NCBI GenBank assembly: GCA_016709995.1
Contig: JADJLQ010000001.1
Location: 62,001-126,000, forward strand
Source of the DNA: Saprospiraceae bacterium
Lineage (GTDB): Bacteria > Bacteroidota > Bacteroidia > Chitinophagales > Saprospiraceae
Reading direction: 5' to 3'
Length of the DNA: 64,000 nt
Position numbers and translations under genes: made by a program. Below the pieces are notes generated by a model. That model made no database searches. It saw nothing but the letters and a program-made list of their open reading frames with translations, and had not been told where the DNA came from. The stretch's first letter is position 1. Every line of letters starts with the position of its first letter. Below, in pieces: positions 46,900 to 54,469 of the stretch.

Positions 46900-47397
46900 A
46901 TGGAAACCATCCAAGTCTTTATCACAGGAGGGACATTCGACAAGGAGTACAACCTGATCACAGGTAAATTATACTTTAAAGATACCCATCTGCACCATAT
47001 GTTTGAACGCGGCAGATGCGTGGTCAAAACAGATATCAAAACATTGATGATGGTGGACAGCCTCGAGTTAATGGAGGAAGATCGGGCCATTATCATTCAT
47101 AATTGCAAACGCAGTCCTTATAATAAAATCATTTTGACGCATGGGACTGATCGTATGGTGCATACAGCCACCGTATTGGCTCAGGAAAAGATAGAAGGTA
47201 AAACGATTATACTCACTGGAGCAATGATCCCATATGCATTTGGCAACTCTTCCGATGGATTTTTCAATCTTGGCGCAGCATTGGCTTTTGTACAGACGCT
47301 GCCTCACGGCGTTTATATAGCGATGAATGGGAGGTATTTTCATTGGAACAATGTGCGAAAGGATATGGATACTGGATTATTTGAAGAACTCAGCTGA
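46900..47397 (+). CDS. Single-domain asparaginase-like protein
   Basis: 165 residues from the ATG at 46900 (METIQVFITGG); a TTG three codons upstream is a weaker choice. It contains only the N-terminal asparaginase domain, with the nucleophile Thr motif TGGTFDKEYN (about 9-18), ILTHGTDRMVHTATVLAQ (about 77-94) and ILTGAMIPYAFGNSSDGFFN. The usual C-terminal domain of full-length (about 330-residue) asparaginases is missing. I recall a stand-alone family of this length in Proteobacteria with the same ending (AMNGRYF.W.NVRK), so this is a complete short form and not a truncation. Whether it hydrolyses asparagine is not established. Confidence 0.85.
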   Translation: METIQVFITGGTFDKEYNLITGKLYFKDTHLHHMFERGRCVVKTDIKTLMMVDSLELMEEDRAIIIHNCKRSPYNKIILTHGTDRMVHTATVLAQEKIEGKTIILTGAMIPYAFGNSSDGFFNLGAALAFVQTLPHGVYIAMNGRYFHWNNVRKDMDTGLFEELS

Positions 47398-47529
47398 ATT
47401 TTTTGTGTGTTTGTATCTATGACATAATAGCATGAAAGTAAAGATGAAGTAATTGAATACCAGTGAAGTTTGTATTAAATATATTCGTTATATTAATAAT
47501 TTGATGTATTTTTGATTTGCCTTATCCCA

Positions 47530-47537
47530 TAAATTTG
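47530..47537 (+). promoter_or_regulatory. -7 promoter element upstream of the OmpA gene
   Basis: TAAATTTG is an exact TAnnTTTG match, 37 bp before the ATG. TTTG words at 47500-47503 and 47511-47514 lie upstream, but with 26- and 15-bp spacing, neither ideal. Confidence 0.4.
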
Positions 47538-47574
47538 TAATTGTGTTGAATATCAATCATTTAAAATTTTTTTT

Positions 47575-49071
47575 ATGAAATATGTAGTGTTTTTATTAGC
47601 TGCATTTACCTTGACCTTTTCGCTCAAAGCACAGACCTCTGACACTCAGGTTGCCAATAAAGATTCCAGCATGAGCAGGATGAATTCTATCAAAGCATTG
47701 GATTCGAGGGCAGTCAATGGGATCACTTTTAAAAGAGCATTCATTGATTATAAAAGCCCTAATGCGGGTTCTTTAAAAAATCTTAGCAATTTTAAAGAGT
47801 ACAATAGCGGTTTTGAGATTGGGTATGTGAGAGATTTTAGCCCCAATCTTAGACTTTATGTGCCCGTGAGAGTTGGGGTATTTAATGTAGGTGATCAAAA
47901 GGAAAATATCACTTTTGGTGAATTGGATGCACAAGCTCAATATCGTTTTTTGACTAAAAAAAGAATTTTGCAGCCTTATGTTTTAGGTGGCGCTGGTATC
48001 AATACGGAAAACTTGGATACATTTAATGTACAGATACCCGTAGGAGCAGGATTGGACATCAGAATAGCAAAGAAGTCATTCATCAATCTGCAAGGAGAGT
48101 ATCGATTGTCTCTTTCTGAGCAGAGAAACAATATTCAATTTTCGATAGGATTTATCCATTATTTTGGGCAAGGTAAGCCTGGTGAGAAGAAAATGGACGA
48201 AATATCAGGCAAAGATGCCGATGGTGATGGCGTTCCTGACGATCTCGACCTTTGCCCAAATAAGCCAGGTTTAAAAGAGTTTGCCGGATGTCCCGACACA
48301 GACGGTGATGGTATAGAAGATACTCGAGATCTTTGCCCCGAGGTGCCCGGATTAAAAGCATTAAATGGCTGTCCGGACAGTGATGGAGACGGGGTAGCCG
48401 ATAAAGACGATGATTGCCCAAATCTTGCTGGCACCAAAGCTAATCGTGGATGCCCATCTACAGATACGGACAATGATGGAGTAATAGATGACCTGGATGA
48501 GTGCCCCACCATTGCTGGGTCGCCGGCAGCTAAGGGCTGCCCCGATCGGGATGGCGATGGCGTGGCCGACAAATTTGATAAATGTCCTGATGTAGCTGGG
48601 ACTTCTAAAAATGGTTGCCCTGATACAGACAAAGATGGTGTGGATGATTTTGAGGACAGATGTCCTAATACCTATGGACCCGCCTCTAATAAGGGATGTC
48701 CGGAGATAAGAAAGGAAGATAAAGAAACCCTCAATATTGCTATGCGTGATGTACAGTTTGAGCATAATAGTGCCACGCTGACTAATTCTTCCTATAAGAT
48801 ACTTGGCCAAATATCTACGATACTCAACTCTTATCCAGAGTACAAGATTGAAATTTCCGGCCATACAGATAACACTGGTACTGCGGAAATCAATAAAAAA
48901 CTCAGTGAACAACGGGCGCGTGCATGTAGAGATTACCTGATAAGCAAAGGATTAGCCTGGAGTAGGGTGGCATCCAGAGGCTATGGTCAATCCAAACCTA
49001 TTGCGACAAATGAAACACAGCAAGGTCGTGCTACCAATAGGAGAGTGGAGTTTAAGCTTTATCTGGAATAG
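47575..49071 (+). CDS. OmpA-family outer-membrane protein with thrombospondin type-3 repeats
   Basis: 498 residues. Signal peptide (about 1-20, ending LKAQ), then an eight-stranded barrel-like domain (about 45-205; GFEIGYVRDFSPNLRLYVPVRVGV). A chain of six to seven calcium-binding TSP3 repeats follows (about 212-385; repeated D-x-D-x-D-G-x-x-D with CPN/CPD). The C-terminal OmpA peptidoglycan-binding domain (about 388-498) has EISGHTDNTGTAEINKKLSEQ and GRATNRRVEF. It anchors the outer membrane to peptidoglycan. Regularly spaced cysteines in the repeats suggest disulphides. It is monocistronic by spacing. Confidence 0.93.
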   Translation: MKYVVFLLAAFTLTFSLKAQTSDTQVANKDSSMSRMNSIKALDSRAVNGITFKRAFIDYKSPNAGSLKNLSNFKEYNSGFEIGYVRDFSPNLRLYVPVRVGVFNVGDQKENITFGELDAQAQYRFLTKKRILQPYVLGGAGINTENLDTFNVQIPVGAGLDIRIAKKSFINLQGEYRLSLSEQRNNIQFSIGFIHYFGQGKPGEKKMDEISGKDADGDGVPDDLDLCPNKPGLKEFAGCPDTDGDGIEDTRDLCPEVPGLKALNGCPDSDGDGVADKDDDCPNLAGTKANRGCPSTDTDNDGVIDDLDECPTIAGSPAAKGCPDRDGDGVADKFDKCPDVAGTSKNGCPDTDKDGVDDFEDRCPNTYGPASNKGCPEIRKEDKETLNIAMRDVQFEHNSATLTNSSYKILGQISTILNSYPEYKIEISGHTDNTGTAEINKKLSEQRARACRDYLISKGLAWSRVASRGYGQSKPIATNETQQGRATNRRVEFKLYLE

Positions 49072-49091
49072 GAAGAGCAATACACGGTACC

Positions 49092-49119
49092 CAATAGGCA
49101 ATAAGCAATAGTCAATAGT
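49092..49119. repeat. Four tandem heptamers CAATA(G/A)N
   Basis: CAATAGG-CAATAAG-CAATAGT-CAATAGT run without gaps just after the OmpA gene. They are followed at once by the palindrome at 49122-49137. No coding function is apparent. Confidence 0.75.
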
Positions 49120-49121
49120 CA

Positions 49122-49137
49122 TCCCGAAACTTCGGGA
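49122..49137. repeat. Perfect inverted repeat TCCCGAA-AC-TTCGGGA
   Basis: A 7-bp perfect stem with a 2-bp spacer, adjacent to the heptamer array and 50 bp after the OmpA stop. It has no U tract on either side, so it is not a normal terminator; it may be part of a dispersed intergenic repeat. Confidence 0.6.
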
Positions 49138-49279
49138 GGCAATTAGTCTTCCGAGATTTCCACAGGCAATGGGATAGCAGAAAAATAAGGAGTCAATATT
49201 ATTTTAGTTCATCGCGGCGATGCTTAGGCACCTAGATCTCAAAAGCGAGTGGCGAACTTTTTGTGATGTATATATTGTT

Positions 49280-50230
49280 TTACAGGCCTAGTTTGTCCAT
49301 CAATGGTTTTTCATATTCACCATCTTCTGCCGGATATCTTAAAGTGCCTTCAAATTTTCCGGATTGTTTTGCCAGAGCCCAAATCAAGCTTTCACCTGCT
49401 GGCACGTTGGTCGGAAAGTTGGAATAAATTGGGTCTTCATAAGCCAGGTCTGCGTCAGTTACCAGCCATCCATTATTTTTAAAATGTTGAATTAAATCTC
49501 CAAGAAATAAAGCTGCAGCCAAATTATGATGCAATAAAATAACATGGTGTATTCCTTCATACCCCAGTTTACCTGATAGCTTTTCATAATATGTGGCTCT
49601 GCTCAACAAATGATCTAAATAGAATTTTTTAAAACCTGCCAGATCAGCCTTAGGATTTTCTTTGATCCTTTTTACTAATCTACCATCAATATACCAGTCA
49701 GAAGCGTCGACCGTAACATGGCCGATTTTGTATCCTTTTTCTTGCAAGATCCTTCGAAAGCCAGTTATTTTTTCAGAAGTATTGCCTTCTTTCAGGTAAG
49801 GGAACCTAAAATGGGGGTAATAATTTGAATAAGGCCTGATTATTGAATCATTGAGCATTAACTCAGATTCAAAATCCCCGAGCGTGGTTTTTTTATCATT
49901 AAAATTGGGGTGTGTAAAAGTATGATTGGCTATTTTATGACCGGCATCATTCCATGAGGACAATATATATTTTCCTTCAGGTGTAGTTTTATTATATCCG
50001 GTTGAAAATAAAATGGCTTTTAAATGGTGTGCTTTAAGATGGTCCAATATGAATTGATTCCAAATATCTAGTTTATATGGACCTATATCCTGGGTAGCTC
50101 CATCGTCAAATGTAAATGAAATTGAAGGTTTTTTTGACTCTCGGACTAAAACAACATTCTCTATTAAGAAGGCTGATAAAAGAAGTACAGAAACAGAGAC
50201 CAGGCAAGCCAGTTTGAATATTTTGATCAT
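49280..50230 (-). CDS. Polysaccharide deacetylase (NodB-homology, carbohydrate esterase 4)
   Basis: 316 residues from MIKIFKLACLVS (50230); an upstream ATG at 50251 would add seven residues but falls on the terminator hairpin. An N-terminal signal or anchor segment (about 4-23) places it outside the cytoplasm. All five catalytic motifs are visible: TFDDG, NHTFTH, RFPYLKEG, DASDWYID and the late ILLHHN. It should remove N-acetyl groups from chitin, peptidoglycan or another polysaccharide; the substrate is unknown. It is downstream of the DUF1573 gene but separated by a strong terminator. Confidence 0.88.
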   Translation of the reverse strand: MIKIFKLACLVSVSVLLLSAFLIENVVLVRESKKPSISFTFDDGATQDIGPYKLDIWNQFILDHLKAHHLKAILFSTGYNKTTPEGKYILSSWNDAGHKIANHTFTHPNFNDKKTTLGDFESELMLNDSIIRPYSNYYPHFRFPYLKEGNTSEKITGFRRILQEKGYKIGHVTVDASDWYIDGRLVKRIKENPKADLAGFKKFYLDHLLSRATYYEKLSGKLGYEGIHHVILLHHNLAAALFLGDLIQHFKNNGWLVTDADLAYEDPIYSNFPTNVPAGESLIWALAKQSGKFEGTLRYPAEDGEYEKPLMDKLGL

Positions 50231-50248
50231 TTTAGGAAAGATAGGAAA

Positions 50249-50273
50249 CAAAAAAGCCCGGCATGCCGGGCTT
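50249..50273 (-). terminator. Terminator of the DUF1573 gene
   Basis: On the minus strand, the perfect palindrome AAGCCCGG-CATG-CCGGGCTT (50273 to 50254) is followed by TTTTTG. It lies 27 bp after the DUF1573 stop and 24 bp before the deacetylase start. Confidence 0.88.
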
Positions 50274-50299
50274 GATATAATTTAAATAAAAGACTTCAA

Positions 50300-50782
50300 T
50301 TATTGATTTACAGGGCCGCTTTTCTTTGCAGGTGAAAGAAGGCTGGCCTGTTTGGCGGGAACACTTTCTTCTGCAGGCTTTACTTTTACATTGCCTTTGA
50401 CCTGGATGACATGAGACACTCCTTCTTCATTGGTAGTAACTGTCACAGTTTTCATGATGACCCCAATCCTGTCAGTAGCATAATGAATTTCAATCTCGCT
50501 GGTCTCGCCTGGCATGATTGGTTCTTTAGGCCATGAAGGAATGGTACAACCGCAGCTACCCTGTGCATTCTTAATGATTAAAGGTTCAGTACCGGTATTG
50601 GTAAATTTTACTTTTCTGACTGGGTCAGAATTCTGAAGAATCTCTCCATAATCTACAACATCGCTCGCCAATTGCATTGCTGGTCCACTTTTGGCAGTGG
50701 CCGGAGCAGCAGTGGCAGCATCCTGTGAAAATGCAATGCCCGCAAATAGGCAAAGTGTAAGTGTGTATAGTATATTTTTCAT
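50300..50782 (-). CDS. DUF1573 domain protein, exported
   Basis: 160 residues from the ATG at 50782 (MKNILYTLTLCLFAGIAFSQ); a longer frame adds 17 residues but would cover the promoter -7 element. Signal peptide about 1-20, an Ala/Thr-rich linker, then the DUF1573 Ig-like domain (about 42-130). The domain carries the characteristic NAQGSCGCTIPSWPKEPIMPGE, GEILQNSDPVRKVKFTNTGTEPL and VTTNEEG. A lysine/proline-rich tail ends it. These proteins are abundant in Bacteroidota envelopes, with unknown function. Confidence 0.88.
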   Translation of the reverse strand: MKNILYTLTLCLFAGIAFSQDAATAAPATAKSGPAMQLASDVVDYGEILQNSDPVRKVKFTNTGTEPLIIKNAQGSCGCTIPSWPKEPIMPGETSEIEIHYATDRIGVIMKTVTVTTNEEGVSHVIQVKGNVKVKPAEESVPAKQASLLSPAKKSGPVNQ

Positions 50783-50802
50783 CTTATGGTTTTTATAAGT
50801 TA

Positions 50803-50834
50803 CAAATTTACTCTTTTGACGATACAATTGCAAA
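50803..50834 (-). promoter_or_regulatory. Full Bacteroidota-type promoter of the DUF1573 gene
   Basis: On the minus strand, TTTG (50834-50831) is followed after 20 bp by TAAATTTG (50810-50803), an exact -33/-7 pair at a normal spacing, with the start codon 20 bp farther at 50782. It is the best complete promoter in the window and supports the shorter start. Confidence 0.65.
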
Positions 50835-51008
50835 TAGTATACAGATTTGTTGTTAAATGACTGTTAATTTTGAAGGGGTGCTTTTTTAATGGTTGTGTAC
50901 CGATAAAGATTAATATTTAAATCAAGGAACTTATTAGAACTTAGTAGCGCTTCAAAATCAATATCGATTCGTATCTTTCGACCATTGATAGCTAATAAAA
51001 CCAAGCCG

Positions 51009-53402
51009 ATGAATGTAGAATTTTTGGACATGCCTTTGGAGCTGGATAAAGAAGTGGAGAATTCAATGGAAAAAACTCTATTGAAGGATTACTGGATCTC
51101 CCTGGTCAGTCGGGAGGTAAGTTTGCAGGGGCGTCGCGATGTACTGAGCGGAAAAGGTAAATTCGGCATTTTTGGTGATGGAAAAGAGATAGCCCAAGTC
51201 GCACTGTCTCATTATATAGCGCCAGGAGATTTTAGATCTGGCTATTATCGGGACCAGACGATCATGTTCGCTTTGGGTATCTGTGATGTATCCCAGTTTT
51301 TTGCACAGATGTATGCAGATTCTGACCATGATCCTTTCTCTGGTGGACGACAGATGAATTGTCATTTTGCTACTCCTTTTATTGACGGTCAAGGTGATTG
51401 GTTAGACCATACCACCAGGTACAATGTGACCTCTGATGTGTCGTGTGTAGCGGGGCAGGTGGGCAGAGCACTTGGATTGGCGCAAGCATCAAATATCTAT
51501 AAAATTAATAAGGAGTTAAACCAAGGTGGTTTTTCCAATAACGGGACAGAAATCGTTTTTTGTACTATTGGCGATGCCAGTACTTCAGAAGGTCCTTTTT
51601 GGGAGACTATGAATGCCGCAGGTGTCATGCAAGTACCCTTAGTAATGATTGTTTGGGATGATGGTTATGGGATATCGGTGCCTGTAGAATACCAAACTAT
51701 TAAATCATCTATCAGTAGAGCACTTGAAGGATTCATTGGTGAAAAAGAAGGTGAAGGCATACAGATATTTACCGCCAAAGGCTGGGATTATACAGAGTTA
51801 TGTTCGGTATTTGAAAAAGCTACCACGATTGCAAGGACCTATTCAACACCAGTACTAGTACACGTGCATGAATTGACTCAACCTCAAGGCCATTCTTCTT
51901 CAGGGTCACAGGAACGGTATAAAAACAAAGAACGACTGGAGTGGGAAAGGACCCATGATTGCATGCACGTGATGAAGTCCTGGCTGGTAGAGATTGGAGT
52001 GCTGACTGAGACAGTGGACCTGGATCTGAAAAAGCAGGCAAAAGAGTTGGTCCGGAAAGAGAGAGATGATGCTTTTGAAAAAAGTATTCACAAAACCCAG
52101 ATTGAGATCAAGACGCTGATACGGATCTATCAACAGACTTCCACCACTAAACCCGAGTGGGATGACCTTATTCAACATCAGATCATAGAACTAAAACATT
52201 ATAGAGAACCCGTCATAAGTGATTTAATTAAAAATGTCAGGAGATTTCTGATTGCCATCCCAGATGGAACTGATGAAGAATTAACTACGCCATTGCGTCA
52301 ATGGTTGGATCATCAAAAGCAGCTGGCAGAAACTCGATTTCACACCAAATTGATCAGTGATACGCCATATGCGGCTTTAAAGATCAAGGATGTGCCTGCA
52401 GTTTATAAGCCAGATGCTCCAATGGTGAGTGGTTATAAAATATTGAACCAATATTTCGATAAGTTATTTGCATCAGATCCCAGAGTATACGCTTTCGGAG
52501 AAGATGTAGGCAAAATTGGTGATGTCAATCAGGGATTTGCAGGTTTGCAGCATAAATATGGTGAACACCGGATATTTGATACTGGTATAAGGGAATGGAC
52601 TATTGTTGGTCAGGCTATTGGTATGGCTATGAGAGGACTAAAACCAATCGCTGAAATCCAATACATAGATTATCTGATTTATGCGCTTGCACCCCTTTCT
52701 GACGATGTGGCCAGTATGCGATATCGCAGCAATGGACAGCAATGTGCTCCGCTTATTATCAGAACCAGAGGGCATCGACTGGAAGGTGTATGGCATAGTG
52801 GGTCGCCTATGGGTATGATGTTGCATTCTTTGAGGGGTATTCATCTGCTAGTGCCACGTAATATGGTACAGGCAGCAGGATTCTATCAGACGATGATACA
52901 GTCTGATGATCCCTCGATCATAGTAGAATGTTTGAACGGGTATAGGTTGAAGGAAAGAATGCCGGACAACCTTGGTACTTTTTGCCTGCCCCTTGGTGTG
53001 CCTGAAATAATCGAAGAGGGCAGTGACTTAACACTGGTCACCTATGGATCTTGTGTCAGAATAGCAGAGCAAGCGTTGGAAATGATCAAACCTCATGGTA
53101 TCTCTGTAGAATTGATAGATGTGCAGACTTTGTTACCCTTTGATATTCACCACCTAATCTGTCAATCGCTTCAGAAAACAAACAGAATTATCTTTCTTGA
53201 TGAAGATGTGCCGGGCGGGGCTACCGCGTTTATGATGCGTGAAGTACTTGAAGTCCAGGGAGGTTATAAATATCTTGATGCATCACCGGTATGTATCACA
53301 GCAGCTGATCATCGTCCACCGTATGGATCAGATGGAGATTATTTTTCTAAACCTAATGCTGAAGATATCGCAGAGAAAATACTTGAACTTATAAAAGCTT
53401 AG
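51009..53402 (+). CDS. 2-oxoacid dehydrogenase E1, fused alpha and beta subunits
   Basis: 797 residues from the ATG at 51009 (MNVEFLDMPLELD). The alpha half (about 25-400) carries the thiamine diphosphate motif GDASTSEGPFWETMNAAG and FSGGRQMNCHF. The beta half (about 455-797) has YAFGEDVGKIGDVNQGFAG, IREWTIVGQAIGMAMRGLKPIAEIQ and LDEDVPGGATAFMM. Normally two genes, the fused form is typical of Bacteroidota and usually assigned to branched-chain or pyruvate dehydrogenase complexes. It decarboxylates a 2-oxoacid and passes the acyl group to lipoyl-E2. E2 and E3 are not adjacent. A TTG eight codons upstream is a less likely start. Confidence 0.93.
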   Translation: MNVEFLDMPLELDKEVENSMEKTLLKDYWISLVSREVSLQGRRDVLSGKGKFGIFGDGKEIAQVALSHYIAPGDFRSGYYRDQTIMFALGICDVSQFFAQMYADSDHDPFSGGRQMNCHFATPFIDGQGDWLDHTTRYNVTSDVSCVAGQVGRALGLAQASNIYKINKELNQGGFSNNGTEIVFCTIGDASTSEGPFWETMNAAGVMQVPLVMIVWDDGYGISVPVEYQTIKSSISRALEGFIGEKEGEGIQIFTAKGWDYTELCSVFEKATTIARTYSTPVLVHVHELTQPQGHSSSGSQERYKNKERLEWERTHDCMHVMKSWLVEIGVLTETVDLDLKKQAKELVRKERDDAFEKSIHKTQIEIKTLIRIYQQTSTTKPEWDDLIQHQIIELKHYREPVISDLIKNVRRFLIAIPDGTDEELTTPLRQWLDHQKQLAETRFHTKLISDTPYAALKIKDVPAVYKPDAPMVSGYKILNQYFDKLFASDPRVYAFGEDVGKIGDVNQGFAGLQHKYGEHRIFDTGIREWTIVGQAIGMAMRGLKPIAEIQYIDYLIYALAPLSDDVASMRYRSNGQQCAPLIIRTRGHRLEGVWHSGSPMGMMLHSLRGIHLLVPRNMVQAAGFYQTMIQSDDPSIIVECLNGYRLKERMPDNLGTFCLPLGVPEIIEEGSDLTLVTYGSCVRIAEQALEMIKPHGISVELIDVQTLLPFDIHHLICQSLQKTNRIIFLDEDVPGGATAFMMREVLEVQGGYKYLDASPVCITAADHRPPYGSDGDYFSKPNAEDIAEKILELIKA

Positions 53403-53446
53403 GACAGCCTCATATTAGTATTTTATATTATATATACAGATTAATA

Positions 53447-53454
53447 TATCTTTG
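53447..53454 (+). promoter_or_regulatory. -7 promoter element before the mannosyltransferase-like gene
   Basis: TATCTTTG is an exact TAnnTTTG match ending 15 bp before the ATG at 53470, implying a leader of only about 10 nt. It argues against the upstream TTG start at 53452, which lies inside this element. Confidence 0.45.
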
Positions 53455-53469
53455 CCTTATATCGCCAGT

Positions 53470-54183
53470 ATGCCCAGGTCATTAGTCATCATTCCGACTT
53501 ATAACGAAAAGGAGAATATCCTTAAGATACTCGATGCAGTGATTGGCCTGCATAGTGAAATTGATGTTCTTATAGTCGATGATGGATCACCGGATGGTAC
53601 AGGACAACTTGTACGGGCTACCCCATTATTTAATCAACGAATTTTTCTGATTGAGCGAAGTGGCAAACAAGGATTGGGCACCGCATATATCACAGGCTTT
53701 AAATGGGGGTTGCTTCGTGATTATGATTATCTGATAGAGATGGATGCCGACTTCTCACACCCTCCTCATAAGGTCTTGGAACTCATCGAATCATGCAGAA
53801 AGGGTGCTGATGTGACTGTAGGCTCGAGGTATATCAAAGATGGCAAAGTGACTCACTGGCCCTGGGACAGGTTGGTTTTGTCCTATGGGGCTTCTTTGTA
53901 TGTCAGAATGGTGACCGGTATGCCGGTCAAGGATCCAACAGCGGGATTCGTCTGTTACAAAAGTCATGTTTTAAAAGCTTTGGATCTGGACATGATCAAA
54001 TTCGTCGGCTATGCGTTCCAAATAGAGATGAAATATAAGTCCTGGATAAAGGGATTTAAAGTGGCAGAGATACCCATTACCTTCACAGACCGGGTAGCCG
54101 GCACTTCAAAAATGCATGGAGGAATTATCAAGGAAGCAGCTTTAGGAGTAATCCAACTTCGTCTCAACAAAAATAAAAATTAA
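53470..54183 (+). CDS. Polyprenol monophosphomannose synthase-like glycosyltransferase (GT2)
   Basis: A 237-residue GT-A enzyme of the DPM1 type. It has LVIIPTYNEKENI (about 5-17), LIVDDGSPDGTG, EMDADFSHPP (the metal-binding DxD, about 94-103) and a late region DPTAGFVCYK. No C-terminal membrane anchor is evident, as in soluble single-domain DPM1. It would transfer mannose (or another hexose) from a nucleotide sugar to polyprenyl phosphate for envelope glycan or protein O-mannosylation. The substrate is inferred from family only. Confidence 0.9.
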   Translation: MPRSLVIIPTYNEKENILKILDAVIGLHSEIDVLIVDDGSPDGTGQLVRATPLFNQRIFLIERSGKQGLGTAYITGFKWGLLRDYDYLIEMDADFSHPPHKVLELIESCRKGADVTVGSRYIKDGKVTHWPWDRLVLSYGASLYVRMVTGMPVKDPTAGFVCYKSHVLKALDLDMIKFVGYAFQIEMKYKSWIKGFKVAEIPITFTDRVAGTSKMHGGIIKEAALGVIQLRLNKNKN

Positions 54184-54407
54184 GTTTTCTTTAAATTTTT
54201 ATCCACTTCCTGCATTGTCCGGAGGTGAAAAAATATTTTTTTAGCTTTATATATATTATACTTATATCAAATGTTTATATATTTGTACTTGTTGTGATTA
54301 TGTACTTATTTGTATAAGTAATAAAAATTAAATATATATAAGTTTATTGATTGTAAGTCGTTAACACATATGAGTTAAAATTAAATTAATAAAAAATAAT
54401 TAAAAAA
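54184..54407 (+). other. AT-rich region upstream of the dcw cluster
   Basis: About 220 bp, very AT-rich with many TATATA/TTAAAT words and no ORF. It leads directly into the MraZ operator. No terminator for the preceding gene is obvious. Confidence 0.5.
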
Positions 54408-54441
54408 GTGGGTGAAAGTGGTGTAAAGTGGGAAGTTGTGA
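54408..54441 (+). promoter_or_regulatory. MraZ operator: four GTG repeats at 10-bp steps
   Basis: GTGGG at 54408, GTGGT at 54418, GTGGG at 54428 and GTGA at 54438 are spaced by exactly 10 bp, three of them preceded by AAA. MraZ is known to bind arrays of GTGGG-type (AAAGTG-type in Mycoplasma) direct repeats at this spacing and to repress its own operon. The array ends 1 bp before the -7 element, so bound MraZ would cover the -33 region. Confidence 0.85.
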
Positions 54442-54442
54442 T

Positions 54443-54450
54443 TATATTTG
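54443..54450 (+). promoter_or_regulatory. -7 promoter element of mraZ
   Basis: TATATTTG is an exact TAnnTTTG match directly after the operator and 19 bp before the GTG at 54470. It lies within the longer open frame that starts at 54428, so transcription from it excludes that start. Confidence 0.6.
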
Positions 54451-54469
54451 GGTCACAAACCAAGAGAGA

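Noticed and set aside
46900..47397. Asparaginase gene considered as a truncated pseudogene
   Set aside because: Its end fits a known short family and no second-domain remnant follows before the ompA promoter region.
48361..48912. 183-codon minus-strand ORF inside the OmpA gene
   Set aside because: Its apparent repeats are only the complement of the TSP3 repeats of the OmpA protein.
47530..49071. Aspartate-rich TSP3 region considered as a possible CRISPR-like or tandem DNA repeat
   Set aside because: The repeats are at the protein level (DxDxDGxxD); the DNA units vary in length and sequence and lie within one frame.
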